DNA from: Olivibacter jilunii
GTDB taxonomy: Bacteria > Bacteroidota > Bacteroidia > Sphingobacteriales > Sphingobacteriaceae
Reading direction: 5' to 3'
Length of the DNA: 64,000 nt
NCBI RefSeq assembly: GCF_900607235.1
Contig: NZ_LR027855.1
Span: 251,006 to 315,005, forward strand
A program made the position numbers and the translations under genes. Below, in pieces: positions 47,033-54,451 of this stretch; the stretch's first letter is position 1; each line of letters opens with the position of its first letter. The notes beneath the pieces were generated by a model that saw only the letters and a program-made list of their open reading frames with translations, was not told where the DNA came from and searched no databases.

Positions 47033-47063
47033 CAAAGTTACTAATATTATTAGTAAAACCAAA
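47033..47063 (-). promoter_or_regulatory. imuA promoter with a palindromic candidate SOS operator
   Basis: On the minus strand TTTG (47063-47060) and TAACTTTG (47040-47033) are exact -33 and -7 boxes with 19-bp spacing. Between them, overlapping the -7 box, is the palindrome TTACTAAT-N3-ATTAGTAA (47038-47056). A repressor there would block transcription. LexA is the natural candidate but is not proven. Confidence 0.75.
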
Positions 47064-47149
47064 TTTGATTTTATTTGGAATCCGAGTCCATTGCAACAGC
47101 TAAAAGGCTGTTCTAAAAGTTGAAAGATTCTTAAATAGATGAATGCGTC

Positions 47150-47881
47150 CTATTGCTTAAATAAATTTATGGTATAATCGAGCAATTCCTGACCTCCCGA
47201 TTTTCCGTGCCCCGGAATGATTAGCTCTGCTTCAGGATATTTTTGTTTAATCTTCATAACCGTTTCAGACCAGCTCTCCACGTTTGAATCTCCCAGATAT
47301 CCCTTTGAAGCATTCATTTCTTTAATCAAACAACCTCCAAACATAACTCTTCGACTTGGGAAATAACCTATTATATTATCCTTCGTATGTCCTTCACCAT
47401 TGAATTCAGCAATAATTTTTCTTTCACCTACTTTTAGTTCGAGTTTTTTATGAAAACCATGTTGAGGCATGATCAGGTTTTTTGCTTTGGCAAAAGCTAT
47501 TGTTTTATTGCTAGCATAAGAAGGAATTCGATTCTTATGAAAGGCCGCCAGACCGCCTAAGCAATCATCATGAAAATGGGTTGGAATAACTGCTACTATT
47601 GTGCAATCCAAACTATCTTTAACCCAATCAATCAAAATGTCGGCTATAGAATCATTGGTTGGTGTATCAAAAACAATGGCCTCTCCTCCATCATAAACAA
47701 TCATACCATTGCAGGGCACTTTCCCAAAATCGTCTGTTAACAAATAACTGGTGTGTTCATAAACATTATCTTTTACCTTTTTAATGGTAAAGTCGTCGGA
47801 GACGTAACTTTTGTCAGTTTGCGCGCTCAATTTGCAGCTAAGTAAAAGAAAGGCTAATCCGTAAAAAAAACAGTGTTTCAT
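47150..47881 (-). CDS. Subclass B1 metallo-beta-lactamase
   Basis: The 243-residue protein has a signal peptide (cleavage near LSAQ). The zinc ligands of subclass B1 are all present: His102, His104 and Asp106 (THFHDDCLGG), His165 (GEGHTKDNI), Cys184 (FGGCLIK) and His225 (PGHGKSGG). Lys187 and Asn200 match the residues that bind the beta-lactam carboxylate. It should hydrolyse penicillins and carbapenems in the periplasm, as do B1 enzymes of environmental Bacteroidota. No integron or transposon is visible nearby, so it is probably a resident chromosomal gene. The closest named allele cannot be told by eye. Confidence 0.92.
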   Translation of the reverse strand: MKHCFFYGLAFLLLSCKLSAQTDKSYVSDDFTIKKVKDNVYEHTSYLLTDDFGKVPCNGMIVYDGGEAIVFDTPTNDSIADILIDWVKDSLDCTIVAVIPTHFHDDCLGGLAAFHKNRIPSYASNKTIAFAKAKNLIMPQHGFHKKLELKVGERKIIAEFNGEGHTKDNIIGYFPSRRVMFGGCLIKEMNASKGYLGDSNVESWSETVMKIKQKYPEAELIIPGHGKSGGQELLDYTINLFKQ

Positions 47882-48116
47882 GCAGCTTTATATTAGTAAA
47901 ATGGTTAAATATCACCTGTAATTCCCCATGTAGCGTATTGCCCAGGAGAACAAAGATAGATTATTATGCTCCAAATCTATTCGATAAGCCTTTAAAAAAT
48001 CACCGTAAGTGTTGATTGTAATGATTGATTCAGGGACCGCTTTTCCACAGTTATTTCACTCATCTTCACATACATATACATTTTTACGCAAAAAAAACAC
48101 AAATACAAAATGCCAT

Positions 48117-48148
48117 TTTAGGTTTCTCATCCTAAAGCTTTACCTTTG
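48117..48148 (+). promoter_or_regulatory. Promoter with inverted repeat for the small HTH gene
   Basis: TACCTTTG (48141-48148) fits TAnnTTTG. Just upstream, TTTAGG (48117-48122) and CCTAAA (48131-48136) form an inverted repeat in the -33 region. A related CCTAAAG motif recurs upstream of hsp20. Confidence 0.5.
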
Positions 48149-48171
48149 AAACGTACCAAATAGATTTTGTT

Positions 48172-48366
48172 ATGGTAAGTTCAACAATAGGATCTGTTAT
48201 AACCAACAACAGTGTACATCCCGCTCATCCTTTCATCAAAACACTAATGGCTATTGCCAGAGGAATGAAAAAAGACGGCTTTTCCGATGCTGAAATCGCA
48301 AAGGAGACTAATTTATCCCTTTCATTGATCACTAAACTTAAGCAGAAGCAACCAACAACACCATAA
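48172..48366 (+). CDS. Small helix-turn-helix protein
   Basis: The 64 residues contain a likely HTH near the C-terminus (DGFSDAEIAKETNLSLSLITKLKQKQ), with basic residues around it. A good -7 box lies 23 bp upstream of the start, which supports a real gene. No family name is assigned. It might bind DNA, perhaps at the CCTAAAG repeats found close by. Confidence 0.5.
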   Translation: MVSSTIGSVITNNSVHPAHPFIKTLMAIARGMKKDGFSDAEIAKETNLSLSLITKLKQKQPTTP

Positions 48367-48452
48367 ATTGGATCGATAAGAACGGTGTAGACATACGAAT
48401 CAAATTAGCCTAAAATGTTCCTAACTGTGTGATTGCAATTGTTTGGAAGATT

Positions 48453-48902
48453 CTACTGAACACGCACATATCGCTCGATAATCTCACGATTAATGCCTTC
48501 GCTTTCCACCTTTTCCGTTCCTTTCTGCACGAGTGTATCATTAAGAATAGTAACTTGAAAATTAAAGGTATTACCCTCCCAATTTCGATTAGCATAAAAG
48601 TCTAAATATTCGGTATAAGCATTTCCTTTCAGCGTATATCTACCACCGCCGGCGTCAAAATGATGGGACGAATCTTTAGGTGTATTTTCATCATGTCTTA
48701 AAAAGGCGAAGTGAGAATCGTTAATAATTTTTATCATACTTGTCCCTTTGCTATAATCGGTCGTAACGCTGTCTTTGCCTGTAACGACGGTGGCAGACAG
48801 CAATTTCCAAGTACCCTTTATAGGTACGAGCGAATGATCAGATCCTGTGCAGGAGCATATTCCTACAAAAAGCGTTATAATTGGCCAGTTTAGTTTTTCC
48901 AT
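48453..48902 (-). CDS. Small lipoprotein, lipocalin-like
   Basis: The 149-residue protein has a lipobox ending at Cys16 or Cys18 (LFVGICSCTG). The mature part starts IKGTWKLLSATVVTGKDS, typical of lipocalin-like domains in Bacteroidota, and continues as alternating beta strands. The function is unknown; a small hydrophobic ligand or a structural role is possible. Confidence 0.7.
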   Translation of the reverse strand: MEKLNWPIITLFVGICSCTGSDHSLVPIKGTWKLLSATVVTGKDSVTTDYSKGTSMIKIINDSHFAFLRHDENTPKDSSHHFDAGGGRYTLKGNAYTEYLDFYANRNWEGNTFNFQVTILNDTLVQKGTEKVESEGINREIIERYVRVQ

Positions 48903-49000
48903 TTGATAAAATTATAAATAAGAACGGATGAACGCAACATAAACATTATCAGATATTAGCCGTTCCACATGTCAAATTGTCCTTCAACGTAATTGCCTTA

Positions 49001-49074
49001 CTACCTAAAGCCGCCAAATTGACCTAAGATCGCCTATACAACGATTTGGTATATTACTTGATAGCTTTAGGTAG
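49001..49074 (+). promoter_or_regulatory. Repeat array upstream of hsp20
   Basis: CTACCTAAAGC (49001-49011) and GCTTTAGGTAG (49064-49074) form a perfect 11-bp inverted repeat. A direct copy, ACCTAAGATCGCC (49022-49034), repeats ACCTAAAGCCGCC (49002-49014) at a 20-bp interval. It looks like an operator array, possibly for stress control of hsp20. Confidence 0.4.
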
Positions 49075-49116
49075 AAATAGTTTCATTTTCTTGGTAAATA
49101 AATAATTAAATTTAAA

Positions 49117-49125
49117 AAAGGAGGT
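49117..49125 (+). promoter_or_regulatory. Strong Shine-Dalgarno site of hsp20
   Basis: AAAGGAGGT is a full anti-SD match, 5 bp before the ATG. Most genes in this window lack any SD, so this one stands out and suggests very high translation. Confidence 0.75.
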
Positions 49126-49130
49126 TATTT

Positions 49131-49580
49131 ATGTCACTGATTAAAAGAAACGGAAGTAATTTTCCATCATTTCCGGCATTTTTTGATGATCTTTTTGCCA
49201 GCAATCTCTTTGACTGGAACAATAGCAATTATTCATCCACGCAAACAACAATCCCATCGGTAAACATCCGGGAAACCCATGACAATTTTGAAGTTGAAAT
49301 GGCAGCTCCCGGCATGAGCAAGGATGACTTTAAGGTAGAGCTTGATGGCAATACCCTGACCATTTCTTCAAGTAAAAAGCATGAGCAAGAAGATAAGCAG
49401 GACGGCTACAGCCGAAGGGAGTTCAGTTATCAGTCATTCCAACGCAGTTTTACTTTACCCAAAGACGTCGTTGATGAAGATAAAATAGGTGCTCAATACG
49501 AAAATGGTTTGTTACGTTTAACCATTCCAAAAAAAGAGGAAGCAAAGAAAAAAGCACCTCGCCTTATTGAAATTTCTTAG
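49131..49580 (+). CDS. hsp20: Small heat shock protein Hsp20 (alpha-crystallin family)
   Basis: The 149-residue protein has an alpha-crystallin domain (about 45-135) with PSVNIRETHDNFEVEMAAPGMSKDDFKVELDGNTLTISSSK and the conserved ENGLLRLTIPK near the C-terminus. These chaperones hold unfolding proteins during heat and other stress. A perfect SD precedes it and a long terminator follows, so it is monocistronic. The region just upstream is rich in CCTAAAG-like repeats. Confidence 0.95.
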   Translation: MSLIKRNGSNFPSFPAFFDDLFASNLFDWNNSNYSSTQTTIPSVNIRETHDNFEVEMAAPGMSKDDFKVELDGNTLTISSSKKHEQEDKQDGYSRREFSYQSFQRSFTLPKDVVDEDKIGAQYENGLLRLTIPKKEEAKKKAPRLIEIS

Positions 49581-49613
49581 TAAGAAAGGCTTGTAAATAC
49601 AAGCCTTTCTTAT
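49581..49613 (+). terminator. Terminator of hsp20
   Basis: AAGAAAGGCTTGTA (49582-49595) pairs perfectly with TACAAGCCTTTCTT (49598-49611) around an AA loop. Confidence 0.85.
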
Positions 49614-49683
49614 ATCTGCACTTCTTACAAAGAGTAAACACACGCATTCTTGTCATTATTAATTTATTAATTTCATATGTTCT

Positions 49684-50772
49684 ATGAAGATTGCACAAGT
49701 ATCCCCATTGTTTGAGTCTGTGCCTCCTAAACTATATGGCGGTACGGAACGGGTTGTCTCCTATCTTACAGAAGCCCTGGTAGATCATGGCCATGAGGTC
49801 ACTTTATTTGCATCCGGTGATTCGGTAACTCGTGCGAAACTTGTCAGTCATACGCAAGAAGCACTGCGTTTAAACCCGAAAGTAATCGATCCCTTAGCCT
49901 TTCATATCTTACAGCTACAAGAAGTGATTGAACGCGCACATGAATTTGATATTATACATTTTCACACAGATTATCTTCACTTTCCCGCTTCACAACTTTT
50001 ACAAAGGCCCTGTATTACGACACTACATGGCCGCTTAGATATACCTGAGTTAAAACCACTATACGATAAATTCGACACGCAAGCTATCATCTCCATTTCA
50101 AACAGTCAGCGGAACCCTTTACCGCAGGCAGCATGGATGGATACTGTGTATCACGGTCTTCCCAAAGATTTGTATCAAGCAATTGAAACAAAAGACGACT
50201 ACGTGGCATTCATTGGCAGAATATCGCCGGAGAAAAGGCCTGATAGAGCTATCGAAATTGCAGAAAAAGCGGGCTGCAAAATAAAAATAGCAGCAAAAAT
50301 CGATAAAGCGGATCTATCCTATTTTCATGATCATATAAAGCATTTGATCCAAAAGCCTTTTGTAGAATATATCGGCGAGATCGGGGAATCTGAGAAGAAT
50401 GATTTCCTTGGAAAAGCCAAAGCGTTATTATTCCCGATCGACTGGCCGGAACCTTTCGGAATGGTTATGATTGAGGCAATGGCTTGCGGTACTCCGGTCA
50501 TAGCGTATGCGCATGGGTCTGTTCCTGAGATTATTGAACATGGAAAAAATGGCTATCTTGTTTCCTCGGTCGAAGAAGCTGCATATGCCATTGAAAAAGC
50601 GTCCGCTTTAGATCCACGAATCATTAGACGTTTATTTGAAGAACGCTTTAGTTCAGATAGAATGGCCCAGGATTATGTCCGTAATTACGAACTATTATGT
50701 AATAGGCATCGTATATCTGTAAGTCATCATTCAAAAAAATTCGATTCAATAGACAGCAAATTAACAGCGTAA
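49684..50772 (+). CDS. Glycosyltransferase family 4
   Basis: The 362-residue GT-B fold enzyme starts MKIAQVSPLFESVPPKLYGGTERVVSYL. The nucleotide-sugar site is seen at FIGRISPEKRPDRAIEIAEKAG and EPFGMVMIEAMACGTPVIAYAHGSVPEIIEHGKNG, with the E-x7-E motif of GT4. It precedes a glycogen-debranching-type glucosidase by 10 bp, so it may act in storage-glucan or stress-sugar metabolism. The donor and acceptor are not known. Confidence 0.9.
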   Translation: MKIAQVSPLFESVPPKLYGGTERVVSYLTEALVDHGHEVTLFASGDSVTRAKLVSHTQEALRLNPKVIDPLAFHILQLQEVIERAHEFDIIHFHTDYLHFPASQLLQRPCITTLHGRLDIPELKPLYDKFDTQAIISISNSQRNPLPQAAWMDTVYHGLPKDLYQAIETKDDYVAFIGRISPEKRPDRAIEIAEKAGCKIKIAAKIDKADLSYFHDHIKHLIQKPFVEYIGEIGESEKNDFLGKAKALLFPIDWPEPFGMVMIEAMACGTPVIAYAHGSVPEIIEHGKNGYLVSSVEEAAYAIEKASALDPRIIRRLFEERFSSDRMAQDYVRNYELLCNRHRISVSHHSKKFDSIDSKLTA

Positions 50773-50782
50773 TATTGGAACT

Positions 50783-52918
50783 ATGGAAAGTTACGAGGAG
50801 AAGTTTAACGTTTTAAATCATTGCGATACCTTTGCTATACTTAACCGTTGGGGCAATATAGATTCCGGCGGCAACCAAATTCAAGGAATATATAATCGGG
50901 ATACACGCTTCATTAACCACTTACATCTGTTACTTAACGGAATGCCCCTTGATTTACTCAGCTCAAGCATTACGGAAGAGAACGAGACACTGTCTACCGA
51001 CTTGAGCAATCCCGGGTTTACATCTTTAAATGGTATCAAGGTCGCCGCTGCTTCGCTACATATTCATCGAAGCCAATTTTTAAAAGATGAGGTTTTTCAT
51101 GAAAAACTGGATATTCAAAACTATCTGGATCATCCCTGTTCTGTTAAGTTGTCTTTAGTTATTAAGGGTGATTTTGCCGATATTTTTGAAGTACGGGGTG
51201 TAAAACGCAAAGCAAGAGGACGACTTATGCCCTTAACCAAAAGTGAGGATGGGCAGCTGGTGATCAGCTATGAGGGACTGGACCATATTAGGAGGAAGGC
51301 GATTATATACTTTTCGCAGCCATTTGAAGCAGATTTAGCGCATCAATTGCTTCATTTTCCACTCGACTTAGCAGCCAAAGGTCTCGGTCAACTGGAATAC
51401 GCCATTCATTTTGAGCAAACAGGACGAGCATCGCAACCGAAAATCGCCTATGGAACGGCAAAAGACGAACTGATACCTAGGTTAAAGCATAAAAATGCAT
51501 ACTTCCCTATTATTGAAACGAGCAACGAGCAATTTACACATTGGCTGAATCGTTCACAGGCTGATTTAGTCTCCTTAATGGCAGAAACACCTTACGGTAA
51601 ATATCCTTACGCCGGTGTCCCTTGGTACAATACAGCTTTCGGACGGGATGGCATCATCACCGCTTGGCAGACATTGTGGCTCGCCCCACAATTGTCTAAA
51701 GAGGTATTGCTCTTTCTTGCCGCACATCAGGCCGAACAAGAAGACAAAGCTTCAGATGCTGAACCAGGAAAAATACTGCATGAGATGAGAAATGGCGAAA
51801 TGGTTGCGTTAAACGAATTACCTTTTAAAAAATATTACGGAACAATTGATGCTACCCCACTTTTCATTATGTTAGCTGGCGCTTACTATCAACGCACAGG
51901 CGATCTTTCCACAATGAAGCAATTATGGCCCCACATTGAAGCTGCTTTAAATTGGATCGACAACTATGGTGATTTTGACGGTGATGGTTTTGTAGAGTAT
52001 CAACATAAAGCGGAAAGAGGATTGACTAATCAAGGATGGAAGGATAGCTTTGATGCCATATCACATGCTGATGGTACACTGGCCAAAAGCCCTATTGCCT
52101 TATGTGAAGTTCAGGGGTATGTATATGCTGCCAAGAAATCCGCATCCTATATAGCCTACGACTTAGGTAAAACAGCCGTTGCACAAAAACTGAAAAAGAG
52201 TGCCCTTGACTTGAGAAAAAAATTCAACGAACAGTTTTGGATCGAAGAGAAGCAGTGCTTTGCTTTAGCGCTGGATGGCGACAAAAAACCATGTATGATA
52301 AACACTTCGAATGCGGGGCATGCGCTGTTTACGGGGATTGCCTATGAACATTTGGCATCAAAACTTGTAAAAACCTTACTCCATCCCGATCTATTTGCTG
52401 GTTGGGGTATCCGCACATTAGCAGCAAATGAAGCGAGATACAATCCGATGTCTTACCATAATGGCTCTATTTGGCCTCACGATGTAGCGCTGATAGCCAG
52501 TGGATTTGCAAAATATGGTTTTGTCGTTGAAGCAGCCCGATTAACAACTGCGTTGTTTGACGCTTCGCTCTTTATTCCTCTTCAACGATTACCTGAACTT
52601 TTTTGTGGTTTTGAAAGACGTCAGGGTGAAGGGCCAACGGCTTATCCGGTAGCCTGCTCCCCGCAGGCGTGGTCCGTATCTTCGGTATTCTTGTTGCTAC
52701 AATCATTGCTTGGTTTAGAAATTATTCCTGACAAAAAAGTTATTCGTTTTAATAAACCTTACCTGCCAAGCTTTCTAAGCTGGATAAAACTAAGTGGTAT
52801 CCAAGTAGACAGTTTACGAATCAACTTGGAGGTTCTAAGGCATAAAAGCAACGAGCACGTAAGCATATACTGGAACAACCAACCCAAAGATTGGAAAATG
52901 GAAGTAAGCATGGAATAA
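50783..52918 (+). CDS. Amylo-alpha-1,6-glucosidase / glycogen debranching-type protein
   Basis: The 711-residue protein has an N-terminal GDE-N-bis beta domain (about 1-230, NRWGNIDSGGNQIQGIYNRDTRFINHLHLLLNG) and a C-terminal (alpha/alpha)6 domain. The latter includes PWYNTAFGRDGIITAWQTLW, NWIDNYGDFDGDGFVEYQHKAERGLTNQGWKDSFDA, and NPMSYHNGSIWPHDVALIASGF. It probably debranches alpha-glucans in the cytoplasm; some related proteins have other glucosidase roles. It is the second gene of the operon with the GT4. Confidence 0.88.
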   Translation: MESYEEKFNVLNHCDTFAILNRWGNIDSGGNQIQGIYNRDTRFINHLHLLLNGMPLDLLSSSITEENETLSTDLSNPGFTSLNGIKVAAASLHIHRSQFLKDEVFHEKLDIQNYLDHPCSVKLSLVIKGDFADIFEVRGVKRKARGRLMPLTKSEDGQLVISYEGLDHIRRKAIIYFSQPFEADLAHQLLHFPLDLAAKGLGQLEYAIHFEQTGRASQPKIAYGTAKDELIPRLKHKNAYFPIIETSNEQFTHWLNRSQADLVSLMAETPYGKYPYAGVPWYNTAFGRDGIITAWQTLWLAPQLSKEVLLFLAAHQAEQEDKASDAEPGKILHEMRNGEMVALNELPFKKYYGTIDATPLFIMLAGAYYQRTGDLSTMKQLWPHIEAALNWIDNYGDFDGDGFVEYQHKAERGLTNQGWKDSFDAISHADGTLAKSPIALCEVQGYVYAAKKSASYIAYDLGKTAVAQKLKKSALDLRKKFNEQFWIEEKQCFALALDGDKKPCMINTSNAGHALFTGIAYEHLASKLVKTLLHPDLFAGWGIRTLAANEARYNPMSYHNGSIWPHDVALIASGFAKYGFVVEAARLTTALFDASLFIPLQRLPELFCGFERRQGEGPTAYPVACSPQAWSVSSVFLLLQSLLGLEIIPDKKVIRFNKPYLPSFLSWIKLSGIQVDSLRINLEVLRHKSNEHVSIYWNNQPKDWKMEVSME

Positions 52919-52991
52919 TGATCAATATATCATTCGTAGGGTATAATCGAAAGACGTACAAAAAATTGTAAATTAGCTGAGGTAATGATTA

Positions 52992-53474
52992 ATGATGGCT
53001 TCAAAAGACGATATAATATTTTTAAAGAAGGCAATTGATTTAGCGGTAACAGGCGTTAAACAGAACAAAGGAGGGCCTTTTGGGTGTATCATTGTAAAGG
53101 ACGGCAAAATAATCGGCAAAGGATGCAATTCAGTGACATCTACTATAGATCCTACCGCACACGCGGAGATTGTAGCTATACGAGATGCCTGCAAACACCT
53201 TGGTGAATATCAATTGGATGACTGCACACTCTATGCTTCTTGTGAACCATGCCCTATGTGCCTAGGCGCGATCTATTGGGCGCGGCCATCGCGTGTAGTC
53301 TATGCGGCGACAAGATTTGTAGCAGCACAAGCTGGCTTTGATGATGCTTTTATTTATGAAGAAATAAATTTAACAGGAACAGAAAGAAGAATTCCCTTCG
53401 AATTTCGACAAATTAACGAATCACAGGCGCCTTTCTTAAGCTGGGAGCAAAAAGAAACGAAAGACCTTTATTAA
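52992..53474 (+). CDS. guaD: Nucleoside/guanine deaminase (CDA fold)
   Basis: The 160-residue deaminase has the zinc site HAE (His57, Glu59) and PCPMC (Cys87, Cys90). The phrases TSTIDPTAHAEIVAIRDACKHLG and RFVAAQAGFDDAFIYEEI match bacterial guanine deaminases such as B. subtilis GuaD, rather than the tRNA adenosine deaminase TadA. It would convert guanine to xanthine. The gene stands alone. An ATG one codon later is an alternative start. Confidence 0.85.
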   Translation: MMASKDDIIFLKKAIDLAVTGVKQNKGGPFGCIIVKDGKIIGKGCNSVTSTIDPTAHAEIVAIRDACKHLGEYQLDDCTLYASCEPCPMCLGAIYWARPSRVVYAATRFVAAQAGFDDAFIYEEINLTGTERRIPFEFRQINESQAPFLSWEQKETKDLY

Positions 53475-53578
53475 TCTACTCGTTAATCCTCAGCTAGTTC
53501 ACTGTGTTAAAATATTAAAAGCGTCATTAATTAAGTAAGCGTTGCCCGCTCTATACAATATCAATCGATGCACTTGAG

Positions 53579-54355
53579 TTAAGCGTAGACATGTTGGCGA
53601 TCTGTGAAATAAGTAGTTCTGCCGCCTATCTTTTCCGTTCGGATCGGATTACCTTGTGGATCTTCTTTGGCCTTCACACGATGAACCTTCATAAAATCGC
53701 GAATTTCACCGCTTATGATATCGGGGTGTTCTTTTAATATCATTTTTTCCGCCTGCAATAAAACTTCTTTAATACTTTCCACTAATTCGCTTACTTTTTC
53801 TTTTGGTATTTTATTGGCGATAGATTGCGGTGCAATCTTTGCCTCCCAAAGAATTTCATCCGCATAGGCATTTCCAATACCACCGATTATATGTTGATCC
53901 ATTAGAAGTGTTTTTATAGTTGCCTTGCTGTTTTGAAGGATCATATACAGTCGTTCCGCATGCAGATCATCCGACAAAGCATCTACCGACGCTGTCCGCT
54001 TCGGATTTAGCTGAATATGGGCCATCTTTTGAAAGTCTGTTATGAAGAGCGTTTGAGCCTTTTCGAATTTCAAGGATAATAGGGCATACTTAGGGTTTTC
54101 TTCGTTGGTATATACCAGTTTACCGTGAAGCATTAAATGAAGAGATAATAACGTATTTTTTCCGAAATCGAAATAAAGTTGTTTTCCTAAGCGATATACT
54201 TTCTTTAATTCACGTTTTTCCAAAGCTTCTTTGAGCTCTTTTTCCGGAACACTGACTTTTTTATGCTCATGAACATGTATCCGTTCCAGTTTTTTCCCCT
54301 TAAGGATTCTCGTAAGGTTTCTACTAAAAACCTCTAAATCGGGTAATTCCGGCAT
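53579..54355 (-). CDS. Fpg/Nei family DNA glycosylase lacking zinc-finger cysteines
   Basis: The 258-residue protein starts MPELPDLEVF, so the catalytic Pro2 and Glu3 are in place. The helix-two-turn-helix follows (DQHIIGGIGNAYADEILWEAKIAPQ). The C-terminal finger (KVHRVKAKEDPQGNPIRTEKIGGRTTYFTDRQHVYA) keeps the loop and GGRTTYF geometry, but all four zinc cysteines are replaced. This is a zincless finger as in NEIL1. It should excise oxidised bases and nick the strand. The start is secure because Pro2 is the nucleophile. Confidence 0.9.
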   Translation of the reverse strand: MPELPDLEVFSRNLTRILKGKKLERIHVHEHKKVSVPEKELKEALEKRELKKVYRLGKQLYFDFGKNTLLSLHLMLHGKLVYTNEENPKYALLSLKFEKAQTLFITDFQKMAHIQLNPKRTASVDALSDDLHAERLYMILQNSKATIKTLLMDQHIIGGIGNAYADEILWEAKIAPQSIANKIPKEKVSELVESIKEVLLQAEKMILKEHPDIISGEIRDFMKVHRVKAKEDPQGNPIRTEKIGGRTTYFTDRQHVYA

Positions 54356-54451
54356 AACTCCTCCCTACTATAAATCAACGATAACTGTATCTAGGAACAG
54401 TTATAAATACAAAAAGTTGTATTTTTTTACAATCTTAATCGGAAAAGCAAC

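Noticed and set aside
46259..47062. Longer imuA starting at TTG 47062
   Set aside because: The extra 21 residues would lie across the -33/-7 boxes and the palindrome, and they look like a chance hydrophobic run.
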